In this document: positions 25,824-34,151 of the stretch, piece after piece
Numbering within the stretch: the first letter of the stretch is position 1
Layout: each line of letters begins with the position of its first letter
Assembly: GCF_021129305.1 (NCBI RefSeq)
Contig: NZ_JAJOMB010000041.1
Coordinates: 1-35,005, forward strand
Length of the DNA stretch: 35,005 bases
DNA from: Kineosporia babensis
GTDB taxonomy: Bacteria > Actinomycetota > Actinomycetes > Actinomycetales > Kineosporiaceae
Direction of reading: 5' to 3'
The notes under the pieces: model-generated
Databases searched by the model: none
What the model saw: the letters and a program-made list of their open reading frames with translations, nothing else
Told to the model about the DNA's origin: nothing
Translations under genes and position numbers: made by a program

Positions 25824-26149
25824 CAGGGTTCCTCCCCGTCCGTGAGGGCGACAGCTGTGCCGCCCCTTGAGCAGGACGAGATTATCATCGCCGCCGCTTG
25901 CCCGGCGTCGCACCTGCCCGGGCTTGGGGGCGAGGAGCGGGGGTGCGAGCTGGGCCAAGTGCGACACAGCAGGTCAGAAGCGTGAATAGGGGTCAGGCAA
26001 GATCTGGTACCGGCATTGCCGGGCCGGGTCGGATCGGCTGTGCGCGGGCTAGGATCGTAGGCAGAACGAGTTACAGCCCCCGAGGCGCGAGCTTTACAGC
26101 AGACGAAGTAGTTCCTCGGCCGCTCTGACGCAACATCGAGGGGTTTCAC
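25824..26149. other. Intergenic region between DLW-39 and receiver gene
   Basis: No gene is seen in 326 bp that separate two divergent genes. It must contain promoters for both. GCCCGG (25900-25905) and CCGGGC (25918-25923) form a short hairpin. I see no other convincing element. Confidence 0.5.
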
Positions 26150-26611
26150 ATGCTCGCAGCACCAACCCGCGCCATGGCCGTACTGCTGGTGGACGACGAT
26201 CCGGGCGATGTCCTGATGATCGAGGAGGCGCTGGAGACGATCGGGGCTCCGCGCAACGTCTACGTGGTCAACGACGGCGAAGAGGCGGTGGCGTTCCTGC
26301 GCCGGACCGGGGTGCACGAGGATGCGCCGCGCCCCGACGTGATCCTGCTGGACCTGAACATGCCGCGGATGGACGGCCGACAGGTGCTGGCGGAGATCAA
26401 GAACGATCCTGAGCTGCGCAGCATCCCGATCGTGGTGCTGACCACGTCGCAGGCGCCGTCGGACATCCTGAGCAGCTACTCGCTGCACGCCAACGCGTAC
26501 GTCACCAAGCCGATGAACCTGGACGGGCTGACCGAGGTGGTGCGGCGAATCGACCACTTCTACGCCAAGATTGCCGCTTTGCCCGGCCGTCGCCGCACCT
26601 TCGAGGATTAA
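26150..26611 (+). CDS. Single-domain response regulator (CheY/Rcp1-like)
   Basis: The 153-aa protein is a stand-alone receiver domain: acidic VLLVDDDPGD at residues 11-20, phospho-acceptor Asp68 in DVILLDLNMPRMDG, the Thr switch in VVLTTS, and the conserved Lys in AYVTKP. It has no output domain. The VDDDPGD...EEALE...RNVYVVNDGEEAVAFLRR pattern is that of Rcp1-type receivers that work with phytochrome-like or hybrid kinases. No kinase gene adjoins it. ATG 26150 is used; ATG 26174 (MAVLLVDDD) is also possible. Confidence 0.93.
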   Translation: MLAAPTRAMAVLLVDDDPGDVLMIEEALETIGAPRNVYVVNDGEEAVAFLRRTGVHEDAPRPDVILLDLNMPRMDGRQVLAEIKNDPELRSIPIVVLTTSQAPSDILSSYSLHANAYVTKPMNLDGLTEVVRRIDHFYAKIAALPGRRRTFED

Positions 26612-26624
26612 TCCACAAGACTTT

Positions 26625-26873
26625 TCACACCTGGGGATTACTGCGCAGCGAGCACAGCACCAGCAGCGCGCCGAATCCGGGAATGATTGAGATCGCCCGG
26701 ATTCGCGTCGTTTTGGTCAGCGTCCAGGTCAGGACGATGGCGATCAGGTAGGCGCAGCCGTGGATCGGGCCGAGGGCTGAGGCCAGGGCGGGTACGTGCA
26801 CCGTGGCCAGGTTGAGCAGCAGGACGATCAGCGAGAGGGCTTCCACGGCGGCCGCGGTCTGTAGTGCGCGCAC
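26625..26873 (-). CDS. DUF3817 membrane protein
   Basis: The 82-aa protein is almost entirely hydrophobic, with about two to three membrane helices and the DUF3817 pattern ALQTAAAVEALSLIVLLLNLATVHVPALASALGPIHGCAYL. Function is unknown. GTG 26873 begins one base after the stop of the upstream membrane gene, so the two are translationally coupled. Its stop is 13 bp from the stop of the convergent receiver gene. Confidence 0.88.
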   Translation of the reverse strand: MRALQTAAAVEALSLIVLLLNLATVHVPALASALGPIHGCAYLIAIVLTWTLTKTTRIRAISIIPGFGALLVLCSLRSNPQV

Positions 26874-26874
26874 G

Positions 26875-27348
26875 TCACACCCCCGTCGATGAGCCGGGGC
26901 GCACGATCATCAGGACCACGATGATCGCCCAGACCAGGCCGAACAGGCCGGTGACCATGCCGAGCCGGGGCAGCAGGGCGGGTACCGAATCCGTGCCGCC
27001 GGGAGTTTGCAGCAGCTCCATGATCCGGCGCTGGGCGGGTACCACGGCCCAGGCCAGGAGGGCTGCGCCGACCAGGGTGAGGGCCATCGAGACCCAGATC
27101 CAGTAGTCCCCGAGTACACCCATGGCCGAGGCGGTGCCGATGCCAAACACCGGTACCGCCACGCCGGCGACTGCGTAGCCGGTGCTGATCCGGTGCAGGG
27201 CCTGGAGCACGGAGTACGGACCGGTGTGGTCCTGACCAGCAGCGACGGCCTCGCGGGCGTAGCGGGGGAAGAGGCTGGCGGCGGCGGTGAGCGGCCCGAT
27301 CAGGATGATCGCCAGCACGACGTGAACAGACAGCAGGACGGCCTTCAT
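26875..27348 (-). CDS. DUF2269-like integral membrane protein
   Basis: The 157-aa protein has four predicted membrane helices: VLLSVHVVLAIILIGPLTAAASLF, YAVAGVAVPVFGIGTASAMGV, IWVSMALTLVGAALLAWAVV and LGMVTGLFGLVWAIIVVLMIV. The start SVHV...GPLTAAASLFPRYAREA fits DUF2269-like proteins; the family name is a moderate-confidence call. It leads a two-gene operon with the DUF3817 gene and is divergent from a MarR regulator, which probably controls the pair. ATG 27348 is well placed. Confidence 0.78.
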   Translation of the reverse strand: MKAVLLSVHVVLAIILIGPLTAAASLFPRYAREAVAAGQDHTGPYSVLQALHRISTGYAVAGVAVPVFGIGTASAMGVLGDYWIWVSMALTLVGAALLAWAVVPAQRRIMELLQTPGGTDSVPALLPRLGMVTGLFGLVWAIIVVLMIVRPGSSTGV

Positions 27349-27426
27349 GGGGCCAGGTTACAGTCAGACTTAAACTGGGTCGCAAGGCCCGGGACAAAGT
27401 CGGAAGCCAGCTGCCAGGATGAGCCG

Positions 27427-27849
27427 GTGACCCGACCGCCCCAGCCCAGCCCCGGATTCCTGCTGATGAACATCGGCCGGACCATCCGGACCGAGGTCGA
27501 GGCGGGGCTCAAGGTCGAGGGCACCTCGCTGCGGCATCTGTCTGCACTGGGGCATCTCAACCGCGAACCGGGCCTGTCCTACAGCGAACTCGGCCGTCGT
27601 GCGGGGGTCACGGCGCAGAGCATGCAGGCCACGCTGCGCCAGCTCGAAGACCTGGGCGCGGTCGAGCGGCGAACCCTCCCCGGACGTGGTCGCACCGCCG
27701 AGCTGGCCGTGACCGAGATCGGAACCGGCATGATGACAACCGGTTTCAGGGTGATCAGCGAGGTCGAAGCGAAGATCCTCGAACCTTTGGACGAAGAACA
27801 GCGCCGGGCCCTGACCGCGCTCCTGCTGCCGGTGATGGCCCGCTCCTGA
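27427..27849 (+). CDS. MarR-family transcriptional regulator
   Basis: The 140-aa protein has a winged helix: LRHLSALGHLNREPGLSYSELGRRAGVTAQSMQATLRQLEDLGAVERR, then the wing TLPGRGRTAELAVTEIG. Dimerisation helices occupy both ends (FLLMNIGRTIRTEVEAGL and EQRRALTALLLPVMA). GTG 27427 follows AGGATGAG. A longer open frame overlaps the divergent membrane gene and is rejected. The 78-bp divergent region contains CAGT...ACTG half-sites near 27361-27377 that may be its operator; that is a weak guess. Confidence 0.9.
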   Translation: MTRPPQPSPGFLLMNIGRTIRTEVEAGLKVEGTSLRHLSALGHLNREPGLSYSELGRRAGVTAQSMQATLRQLEDLGAVERRTLPGRGRTAELAVTEIGTGMMTTGFRVISEVEAKILEPLDEEQRRALTALLLPVMARS

Positions 27850-27939
27850 GTCACTGCCGAGGTCGGGCAGCTACCACCCGAGCGCCCGAACCGTCGCGTG
27901 CGAACGTCTCAAATTGAAACCGAGGCGAGCACAACGTCC

Positions 27940-28500
27940 TTAATCAGAGACCCAAAGCCGTTCGATCGCGAGCCGCAGATCTTCGGCCTCGGGAGCCTCG
28001 CCCGTGACCGTGGCCTGCAGGAACACCCCGTCGACGAGGGTGGCGAGGGCGAAACCAGTGCTCTTGTCGGTGAGCTGGGTGAGTAGATCGCGCAACCCCA
28101 GGAGCCAATGCGTGGCCAGGGAGCGCAACTCCGGCGTGTGACCGGCCGCCAGGTAGAGCTCGCACTCCAGACGCGCCCGGGGCTGGTCGGCCAAGTACCC
28201 CAGAACTAATTGCGTAAGGACGCTTGCGGGCCCCGACTGCCGGGGCTCGCCTTGGGCGCCCCGGAGTTTTGCTGCCCACTCCACCAGATCTGCGTCCCAT
28301 GCTTCGGCAGCCTGTTCCAGCGCGGCGGAGATGAGGTCGTGCAGCGTAGGGAAGTAGTAAGTGGTGGCGCCGAGCGGAACACCGGCCCGGGCAGCGATCG
28401 CCCGGTGCGTAGTGCGCGCGACGCCTACCTCGGCGACGACTTCGACGGTGGCCGCGAGCAGAGCGCGGCGCCGGCCTTCGGGGTCCCGGGAGTTCGTCAC
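27940..28500 (-). CDS. TetR-family regulator of the SMR efflux gene
   Basis: The 186-aa protein has the TetR N-terminal helix-turn-helix RRALLAATVEVVAEVGVARTTHRAIAARAGVPLGATTYYFPTLHDLI and a helical C-terminal ligand domain. GTG 28500 follows GAGGCGG and lies 5 bp after the stop of the SMR gene on the same strand, so both are in one operon. Autoregulation through the repeat at 28838-28863 upstream of the operon is the expected scheme. Confidence 0.92.
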   Translation of the reverse strand: MTNSRDPEGRRRALLAATVEVVAEVGVARTTHRAIAARAGVPLGATTYYFPTLHDLISAALEQAAEAWDADLVEWAAKLRGAQGEPRQSGPASVLTQLVLGYLADQPRARLECELYLAAGHTPELRSLATHWLLGLRDLLTQLTDKSTGFALATLVDGVFLQATVTGEAPEAEDLRLAIERLWVSD

Positions 28501-28505
28501 CCGCC

Positions 28506-28826
28506 TCAGTGAACCCCAGCCACGTTGAGGATCACCACTCCACCGATGATCATTGCGGCTCCGGCGATCTTCGCCAGGGTCAGCGGCTCACCCATGAATG
28601 TGGCTCCGATCAGCATGATTGCCGCGATCCCCATACCCGACCAGGTGGCGTAGACAACGCCGACGGGCAGGTGCTCGACGATCCGCGACAACAGGATGAA
28701 CGCCGACGCGTACGCCCCCAGGCAGAACAGTGTCGGCGTCAGGCGCGAGAAACCCTGGGTGGAAGGGAGCAGGCTGGTGCCCAGAACCTCGAGCGCGATC
28801 GCGGCGCCGAGCATGATGTAAGCCAT
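28506..28826 (-). CDS. Small multidrug resistance (SMR) efflux protein
   Basis: The 106-aa protein has four membrane helices and the SMR signature MAYIMLGAAIALEVLGTSLL with the essential Glu14 that couples proton entry to drug export. PVGVVYATWSGMGIAAIMLIG is also typical of EmrE/QacC relatives. SMR pumps expel cationic compounds such as quaternary ammonium, or guanidinium in some subgroups. ATG 28826 has AGGAG upstream. It is the first gene of an operon with the TetR regulator. Confidence 0.93.
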   Translation of the reverse strand: MAYIMLGAAIALEVLGTSLLPSTQGFSRLTPTLFCLGAYASAFILLSRIVEHLPVGVVYATWSGMGIAAIMLIGATFMGEPLTLAKIAGAAMIIGGVVILNVAGVH

Positions 28827-28837
28827 CGGAGACTCCT

Positions 28838-28863
28838 GTACGTCTGTACTAGTACGTCTGTAC
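28838..28863. promoter_or_regulatory. Operator of the SMR-TetR operon
   Basis: GTACGTCTGTAC occurs twice in direct orientation (28838-28849 and 28852-28863) with TA between. The centre GTACTAGTAC (28846-28855) is a perfect palindrome. It starts 12 bp upstream of the SMR start codon. TetR family members often repress their own operon from such repeats, and the regulator gene is the next in line. Confidence 0.75.
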
Positions 28864-28973
28864 AAGTTCTCCGGTGCGCAAGTTTGTTCCTCGCCGGTAG
28901 GGATTCCTTCGAACGGCTCAAAACAGATGGACGTATCGGGCACCTGGGTGCCCGGGCCGACGTTGAGCATGGG

Positions 28974-29222
28974 GTGAACGGGAACAAGGGCAACTACCAG
29001 ATCTGGCTGGCGGTCGGAGCGATCCTGCTGTTCATCGGGATTCCCCAGCTGGGGACGGGTAGCACCATGGGCCTGATCACCGGCCTGGTCTTCATCGCCG
29101 GCTCGGCCGGCGGCTTCTGGCAGGCGTTCGCCGAGAAGCGCCGGGCCGAGGCCGAGGAGCAGGCCGAACTCAGCCGGCGGGCCGCAACTGAAGCACCGCC
29201 AGAGCCCGACCGTCCACAGTGA
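28974..29222 (+). CDS. Small two-helix membrane protein
   Basis: An 82-aa frame from GTG 28974 reads NGNKGNYQIWLAVGAILLFIGIPQLG, then STMGLITGLVFIAGSAGGFWQAFAEKRRAEAEEQAELSRRAATEAPPEPDRPQ. It has two membrane segments and a charged Ala/Glu-rich tail. The ribosome site is weak. I do not recognise the family. Its last 53 bp overlap the 3' end of the convergent glgX, which is unusual but acceptable; an internal stop of membrane-like composition supports real coding. Confidence 0.6.
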   Translation: MNGNKGNYQIWLAVGAILLFIGIPQLGTGSTMGLITGLVFIAGSAGGFWQAFAEKRRAEAEEQAELSRRAATEAPPEPDRPQ

Positions 29223-31377
29223 GTGGTTTGCCCGCCTCCACCAGCGGGCCGGGCTCGATCGTCACCATCGGTACCGAGATCGTCGTACCCTGCACCGCAA
29301 CCGCGGGCGCGGCGATCGGCACCCGGCCGGCCTCGGTGCTCAGCACCAGTTCCCAGCAGGCGCCGAAACCTTCTGGCGGGAGCACGAAGTCGATCGGCTG
29401 GTCATGGGCGTTGTAGCAGACCAGGAACGAGTCGTCGACGACGCGCTCGCCCCGGGTGCTGAGGTCGGTGATGCCGTGCCCGTTCAGGTACACCAGCACC
29501 GAGCGCCCGAACCCGGAACCCCAGTCCTGGTCGGTCATCTCGGAGCCGTCGGGCCGGAACCAGGCGATGTCCGGCTGAGCGTCCGAGCCCTGGGCGCGCA
29601 CCGGTAGGCCGCTGAAGAACCGGCGCCGGCGGAACACCGGGTGGTGCAGTCGCAGGGCCGCGGCCGCGCGGGTGAACTCCAGCAGGCCCTGGTCCACGTC
29701 ATCCCAGTGCACCCACGACAATTCGCTGTCCTGGCAGTAGACGTTGTTGTTGCCCTGCTGGGTGCGGCCCAGTTCGTCGCCGTGCGCGATCATCGGAACA
29801 CCTTGTGACAACAGCAGAGTGGCGATGAAATTGCGCTGCTGCCGAGCCCGGGTCTCCAGCACCCCGGCGTCGTCGGTCGGGCCCTCGGCACCGCAGTTCC
29901 ACGACCGGTTGTGGCTCTCCCCGTCGCGGTTCTCCTCGCCGTTGGCCTCGTTGTGCTTCTCGTTGTACGAGACCAGGTCACGCAGCGTGAAGCCGTCGTG
30001 CGCGGTGACGAAGTTGACCGACGCCACCGGGCGCCGGGCCGAGTGCTCGTACAGGTCGGCGGAACCGGCGATCCGCGAGGCGAACTCACCCAGGCTGGCC
30101 GGCTCGCCCCGCCAGAAGTCCCGCACGGTGTCGCGGTACTTGCCGTTCCACTCGGTCCACTGAGGCGGGAAGTTACCGACCTGATATCCCCCAGGACCGA
30201 CGTCCCAAGGTTCGGCGATCAGTTTCACCTGGCTGACCGTGGGATCCTGCTGCACCAGTTCGAAGAAGCTGGAAAGCCGGTCGACGTCGTAGAACTCGCG
30301 GGCCAGAGTGGAGGCCAGGTCGAAGCGGAAGCCGTCGACGTGCATCTCGGTCACCCAGTAGCGCAGCGAGTCCATGATCAGCTGCAGCGAGTGCGGGTGC
30401 CGGACGTTCAGCGTGTTCCCGGTGCCGGTGTAGTCCATGTAGTAGCGCGGGTCGTCGTCCATGACCCGGTAGTAGGCGCGGTTGTCGATCCCGCGCATGG
30501 ACAGCGTGGGGCCCAGGTGATTGCCCTCCGCGGTGTGGTTGTAGACGACGTCGAGAATCACCTCGATGCCGGCCTCGTGCAACGCGCGCACCATGGCCTT
30601 GAACTCCTGCACCTGACCGCCGGGGATGGTGGTGGAGGAGTACTTGGTGTCCGGCGCGAAGAAGCCGATGGTGTTGTACCCCCAGTAGTTCGACAGACCC
30701 TTGTCGACCAGCGTGGAGTCGTTGGCGAAGTGGTGCACCGGCATCAGTTCCAGCGCGGTCACGCCCAGCGCAGTGAGGTGCTCGATGATCGCCGGGTGCG
30801 CGATGCCGGAGTAGGTACCGCGCATTGCCTCCGGGACGGCCGGGTGAGTCTGGGTAAGGCCTTTGACGTGCGCCTCGTAGATCACCGTGTCCGCGTACTC
30901 GTGGCGCGGCGGCCGGTCCACTCCCCAGTCGAAGTAGGGGTTGATCACCACGGACTTGGGCATGTGCTCGGCCGAGTCCTGGTCGTTACGGCCCTCGGGA
31001 TCGCCGAACGGGTAGCCGAACATCGACTCGTCCCAGTCGAACTTGCCGTCGATCGCCTTGGCGTACGGGTCGAGCAGCAGCTTGTTCGGGTTGCAGCGGT
31101 GGCCCTGCGCCGGGTCCCAGGGCCCGTAAACCCGGTAGCCGTAGCGCTGACCAGGCTGAATACCGGGCAGGAAGACGTGCCAGATGAACGCGTCGACCTC
31201 GGGCAGTTCCACCCGGGTCTCGTTACCGGCCTCGTCGAACAGGCAGAGCTCGATCTTCTCGGCCACCTCGCTGAAGATCGCGAAGTTGGTGCCGTAGCCG
31301 TCGTAGCTGGCTCCCAGCGGGTAGGCCTTGCCGGGCCAGACGCCGAGGGCAGTCGGGGTGGAGGCTGGATCCGTCAC
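29170..31377 (-). CDS. glgX: Glycogen debranching enzyme GlgX
   Basis: The 735-aa enzyme hydrolyses alpha-1,6 branches of glycogen limit dextrins. An N-terminal CBM48 domain (YPLGASYDGYGTNFAIFSEVAEKIELCLFDE) precedes a GH13 barrel. The barrel has DVVYNHTAEG, catalytic Asp353 in DGFRFDLAST, Glu389 in LIAEPWDVG and Asp461 in TAHDGFTLRDLVSYNEKHNEANGE, all typical of GlgX/TreX. A short C-terminal beta domain ends ALAVLQLRPAG. GTG 31377 has AGGGAG upstream. It is divergent from a TipA-like MerR regulator whose binding sites lie in the shared region, so joint control is possible but unproven. Confidence 0.96.
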   Translation of the reverse strand: MTDPASTPTALGVWPGKAYPLGASYDGYGTNFAIFSEVAEKIELCLFDEAGNETRVELPEVDAFIWHVFLPGIQPGQRYGYRVYGPWDPAQGHRCNPNKLLLDPYAKAIDGKFDWDESMFGYPFGDPEGRNDQDSAEHMPKSVVINPYFDWGVDRPPRHEYADTVIYEAHVKGLTQTHPAVPEAMRGTYSGIAHPAIIEHLTALGVTALELMPVHHFANDSTLVDKGLSNYWGYNTIGFFAPDTKYSSTTIPGGQVQEFKAMVRALHEAGIEVILDVVYNHTAEGNHLGPTLSMRGIDNRAYYRVMDDDPRYYMDYTGTGNTLNVRHPHSLQLIMDSLRYWVTEMHVDGFRFDLASTLAREFYDVDRLSSFFELVQQDPTVSQVKLIAEPWDVGPGGYQVGNFPPQWTEWNGKYRDTVRDFWRGEPASLGEFASRIAGSADLYEHSARRPVASVNFVTAHDGFTLRDLVSYNEKHNEANGEENRDGESHNRSWNCGAEGPTDDAGVLETRARQQRNFIATLLLSQGVPMIAHGDELGRTQQGNNNVYCQDSELSWVHWDDVDQGLLEFTRAAAALRLHHPVFRRRRFFSGLPVRAQGSDAQPDIAWFRPDGSEMTDQDWGSGFGRSVLVYLNGHGITDLSTRGERVVDDSFLVCYNAHDQPIDFVLPPEGFGACWELVLSTEAGRVPIAAPAVAVQGTTISVPMVTIEPGPLVEAGKPLTVDGRALAVLQLRPAG

Positions 31378-31458
31378 AGTGACTCCCTGAAATGCACAAG
31401 GCGGGTCTCAGCCGAAGCGCTGAACCATGATCTTCACCCGATTTGGTCACCTTTGCAT

Positions 31459-31472
31459 GTTGAAGAGTCAAC
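31459..31472. promoter_or_regulatory. Second MerR-like half-palindrome near glgX
   Basis: GTTGAAGAGTCAAC resembles the outer parts of the main MerR operator (GTTGA...TCAAC) and lies ~33 bp (about three helical turns) upstream of it, towards glgX. It could be a second site for the same regulator or coincidence. Confidence 0.4.
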
Positions 31473-31484
31473 GGACTTGGTGAC

Positions 31485-31515
31485 TTGACGTTGACGCAGC
31501 GTCAACTCCTACCGT
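31485..31515 (+). promoter_or_regulatory. MerR-type promoter with operator in a 19-bp spacer
   Basis: TTGACG (31485-31490) is a -35 element and TACCGT (31510-31515) a plausible -10, separated by 19 bp. The spacer is filled by the operator GTTGACGCAGCGTCAAC (31490-31506), a perfect 17-bp palindrome centred on 31498. An over-long spacer with a central palindrome is the hallmark of MerR-activated promoters, including tipA. The regulator gene starts 30 bp downstream, so it is autoregulated. Confidence 0.8.
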
Positions 31516-31544
31516 GGTTCTCGTAGCCACGACGGGAGCATGCG

Positions 31545-32294
31545 ATGGAGTGGTCCATCCAGGAGATCGCCCGCCTGACCGGAACGACCAGTCGCACTCT
31601 GCGGCACTACGGCGAGGTGGGGTTGCTCGAGCCCAGCCGGACCGGGCCCAACGGGCAGCGTTTCTACGACCAGGAGGCGCTGGTCCGGCTGCAGCGGATT
31701 CTGCTGCTGCGCCAGTTCGGGCTCGGGCTGCCGGTGATCGCCGAGGTGCTGGGCGGTGAGAAGGATGCCGTGGCGGCCTTGCGCGGGCATCTGGAAATGC
31801 TTGAGCGGGAACGAGTTCGGATCGATCGGCAGGCCGAGTCGATCCGGACGACGATTCGCAAGATCGAGGGAGGGGAGCCGTTGATGGCCGAGGAGATTCT
31901 GGACGGGTTCGACCACACGCAGTACGAGCAGGAGGTTACCGAGCGCTGGGGTAAGGACGCCTACCAGCAGGGGGACCGCTGGTGGCGCTCGCTCAGCGAC
32001 GCCGACAAGGCTGCGTTCAAGCAGCAAGGCCTCGACGTGGCCCGGGATTTCGGGGTAGCGCGGGAAGCCGGAGAGCCTGCGGACGGGGCGGTGGCTCAGG
32101 ACATTGCCCGCCGGCAGGTCGAGTGGCTGTCGCTGTCGAGCGAGGCCAGCCGCGAGTACGTGATCGGGCTGGGGGAGATGTACGTAGCCGACCAGCGCTT
32201 CGGCCGTTACTACGCCCCTGAGGGTGCGGATCCGACCCCGTACGCGGAATACGTCCGGGACGCTCTGAAGGTGTACGCCGAGCAGAACTTGTAG
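31545..32294 (+). CDS. TipA-like MerR regulator with TipAS ligand-binding domain
   Basis: The 249-aa protein has the MerR winged helix MEWSIQEIARLTGTTSRTLRHYGEVGLLEPSRTGPNGQRFYDQEAL (1-~70) and a dimerisation helix to ~110. A C-terminal all-helical TipAS domain (~120-245) reads DHTQYEQEVTERWGKDAYQQGDRWWRSLSDADKAAF...YVADQRFGRYYAPEGADPTPYAEYVRDALKVYAEQNL. TipA of Streptomyces binds thiopeptides covalently and activates transcription. The ligand here is unknown. ATG 31545 has GGGAG upstream. It is driven by the MerR-type promoter just before it. No separate target gene follows, so glgX or distant genes may be targets. Confidence 0.94.
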   Translation: MEWSIQEIARLTGTTSRTLRHYGEVGLLEPSRTGPNGQRFYDQEALVRLQRILLLRQFGLGLPVIAEVLGGEKDAVAALRGHLEMLERERVRIDRQAESIRTTIRKIEGGEPLMAEEILDGFDHTQYEQEVTERWGKDAYQQGDRWWRSLSDADKAAFKQQGLDVARDFGVAREAGEPADGAVAQDIARRQVEWLSLSSEASREYVIGLGEMYVADQRFGRYYAPEGADPTPYAEYVRDALKVYAEQNL

Positions 32295-32355
32295 ACGCGT
32301 CGAAGTGGCATTCCGGTCTCCGGTTCAGGGAGGTCGGAATGCCACTGCTTGGGGG

Positions 32356-33213
32356 TCAGACCTTCACGAGCGCGCGGGCTTCGCTGCCGGACAGGCGCTT
32401 CATCCGACGGACGAAGTACACGGTCAGGACGCTGCAGACCAGTACGGCGAACAAACTGGCCTCGGGGCCGAACTCGCCCCCCGAGATCAGAACCGGTCCG
32501 TTGGCCAGCGTGCTGTCCAGGATGCCGCCGCCGCTGGCGTCCGATCCGGAGACCGGGGCGCCAAAAATTCCGGCCTGGGCGAAGTTCCAGCCGAAGTGCA
32601 GACCGATCGGCAGCCATAGCGAACGGGTCACGGCGTACGCGGCACCCAGCATCAGCCCACCCTGGATGGCGATCGCCACCGCGCCCCACAGCGAGGCGTT
32701 GGGGTTGATCAGGTGCAGGAAGCCGAACAGCACGGCCGAGATGATCAGGGCGCGAACGGTTCCGGTGAGCTGCTCGAGCAGGCGGAACATGATTCCGCGG
32801 AACACCACTTCCTCGATCGTGGCCACGGTGGTCATCAGGCCCGCGGTCGCCAGCGTCGCCCAGAACGAGCCCCAGCCCAGGGACTCGTAGCCACCGAACG
32901 TCGCGATCAGCAGCATCACCGCCGTGAAGATGCCGACCCCGATCAGGCCGCCGCGCACCAGAGCACTGCGGCGGTTTGCCGGATCAAGCTCCGTGGCCGG
33001 ACGGCTTTCCACCTTGCCGATCACCCAGCGGTACAGCCGGATCACCACCACCGCCCCCAGCACACCGAGCAACAGCACGATCACCGCCAGGAACGGCGAC
33101 GTGGTCTCGGCCAGGGCCGACAGCGGCGCTGCCACCGCGGCATTCAGCGCCAGAAACGCGATCATCAGGACGATCAGGCGGACCGGAGTGCTGTTCTGCA
33201 GGCGGGCGAGCAT
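32356..33213 (-). CDS. CPBP-family intramembrane metalloprotease
   Basis: The 285-aa protein has about eight membrane helices and the CPBP (Abi/CAAX protease-like) motifs: Glu134-Glu135 and Arg139 in IEEVVFRG, His167 in FGFLH, and His206 in HFGWNF. These residues form the metalloprotease site of Rce1-like enzymes. Bacterial members act in bacteriocin self-immunity or membrane protein processing; the role here is unknown. ATG 33213 with GAGGAGAA upstream is chosen over an earlier start. The residue E at the end of helix 4 region is intact. Confidence 0.9.
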   Translation of the reverse strand: MLARLQNSTPVRLIVLMIAFLALNAAVAAPLSALAETTSPFLAVIVLLLGVLGAVVVIRLYRWVIGKVESRPATELDPANRRSALVRGGLIGVGIFTAVMLLIATFGGYESLGWGSFWATLATAGLMTTVATIEEVVFRGIMFRLLEQLTGTVRALIISAVLFGFLHLINPNASLWGAVAIAIQGGLMLGAAYAVTRSLWLPIGLHFGWNFAQAGIFGAPVSGSDASGGGILDSTLANGPVLISGGEFGPEASLFAVLVCSVLTVYFVRRMKRLSGSEARALVKV

Positions 33214-33403
33214 CGCGTTCTCCTCGTTCTTGTGGTGGGTTCGCGACCGGTTCCGGCCACACAAGAACGCTAGAAAACGGACGTCTCCACCCGCGTCCCG
33301 CACGAGAGCGCAGTTCGGGTAGCTCACCTGGGGGATGCGCTGGGTTTGTTGCTTGAGGACGTTTGCCCGCGGACTTTGGTTGTCGGCCCTACTCGGCCCT
33401 GAC

Positions 33404-34069
33404 TTACTTGGTCTCGCTGACCAGCCCGTTCCGATGCGCGAAGACCACTGCCTGCACCCGGTCCCGCAGATCCAGCTTGGCCAGGATGCGCGAGACGTGC
33501 GTCTTCACCGTCTCCCGGCTGACCACCATGGCGTCGGCGATCTCCGGGTTGGACATGCCCTCCGCCACCAACTGCAGCACCTCGACCTCACGCGGGGTCA
33601 GGGCCTTGATCGCGTTGTCGGCTGGTGAGGACGGCCGCACCCGCTCCCCGAACCGCCCCAACAGACGCCGCGTGATGGCCGGAGCCAGCAACGCCTCGCC
33701 CGCCGCAATCACCCTGATCCCGTTCAGCAGATCGGCCGGCGGCGCATCCTTCAGCAAGAACCCACTGGCTCCCGCCCGCAGCGCCTCGTACACGTACTCG
33801 TCCAGCTCGAACGTGGTCACGACCAGCACCTTCACCGGGTTCTCGACCCCCGGCCCGGCGATCTTACGGGTGGCCGAAATGCCGTCCAGCATCGGCATTC
33901 GCACATCCATCACCACGACGTCCGGCCGCAGGTCGCGGGTCATGTTCACCGCGCTGCGCCCGTCGCCCGCCTCGCCCACCACGTCCATGTCCGGCTGGGC
34001 CGACAAGATCGTGGCGTAGCCCGTCCGGACCAGTTCCTGGTCGTCCGCCACCAGCACCCGCAAGGTCAC
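33404..34069 (-). CDS. NarL/LuxR-type response regulator
   Basis: The 221-aa protein has a receiver domain (LRVLVADDQELVRTGY, phospho-acceptor Asp55 in VVVMDVRMPMLDG, Thr switch in VTTF, Lys in LLKDAPP). A C-terminal LuxR helix-turn-helix follows: LTPREVEVLQLVAEGMSNPEIADAMVVSRETVKTHVSRILAKLDLRDR. GTG 34069 is the start. A sensor kinase normally precedes or follows such genes but none is present within the window; it may be an orphan or the kinase may lie elsewhere. The gene is 190 bp from the protease gene. Confidence 0.95.
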   Translation of the reverse strand: MTLRVLVADDQELVRTGYATILSAQPDMDVVGEAGDGRSAVNMTRDLRPDVVVMDVRMPMLDGISATRKIAGPGVENPVKVLVVTTFELDEYVYEALRAGASGFLLKDAPPADLLNGIRVIAAGEALLAPAITRRLLGRFGERVRPSSPADNAIKALTPREVEVLQLVAEGMSNPEIADAMVVSRETVKTHVSRILAKLDLRDRVQAVVFAHRNGLVSETK

Positions 34070-34116
34070 AAGGACCGAGGTTAGCCAGTGCTGGGACGCA
34101 TGGGACCAGGGCGTGG

Positions 34117-34148
34117 TCTCCGGCCGTCGCTTTCTCCGGCCGTCGCTT
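34117..34148. repeat. 16-bp direct repeat, two copies plus a degenerate third
   Basis: TCTCCGGCCGTCGCTT is repeated exactly at 34117-34132 and 34133-34148. A degenerate third copy follows at 34149-34164 and overlaps the stop codon of the small membrane gene. Confidence 0.8.
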
Positions 34149-34151
34149 TGT

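Noticed and set aside
29911..31488. 525-codon frame antisense to glgX
   Set aside because: Shadow frame of glgX, Val/Arg/His-rich with no domain pattern.
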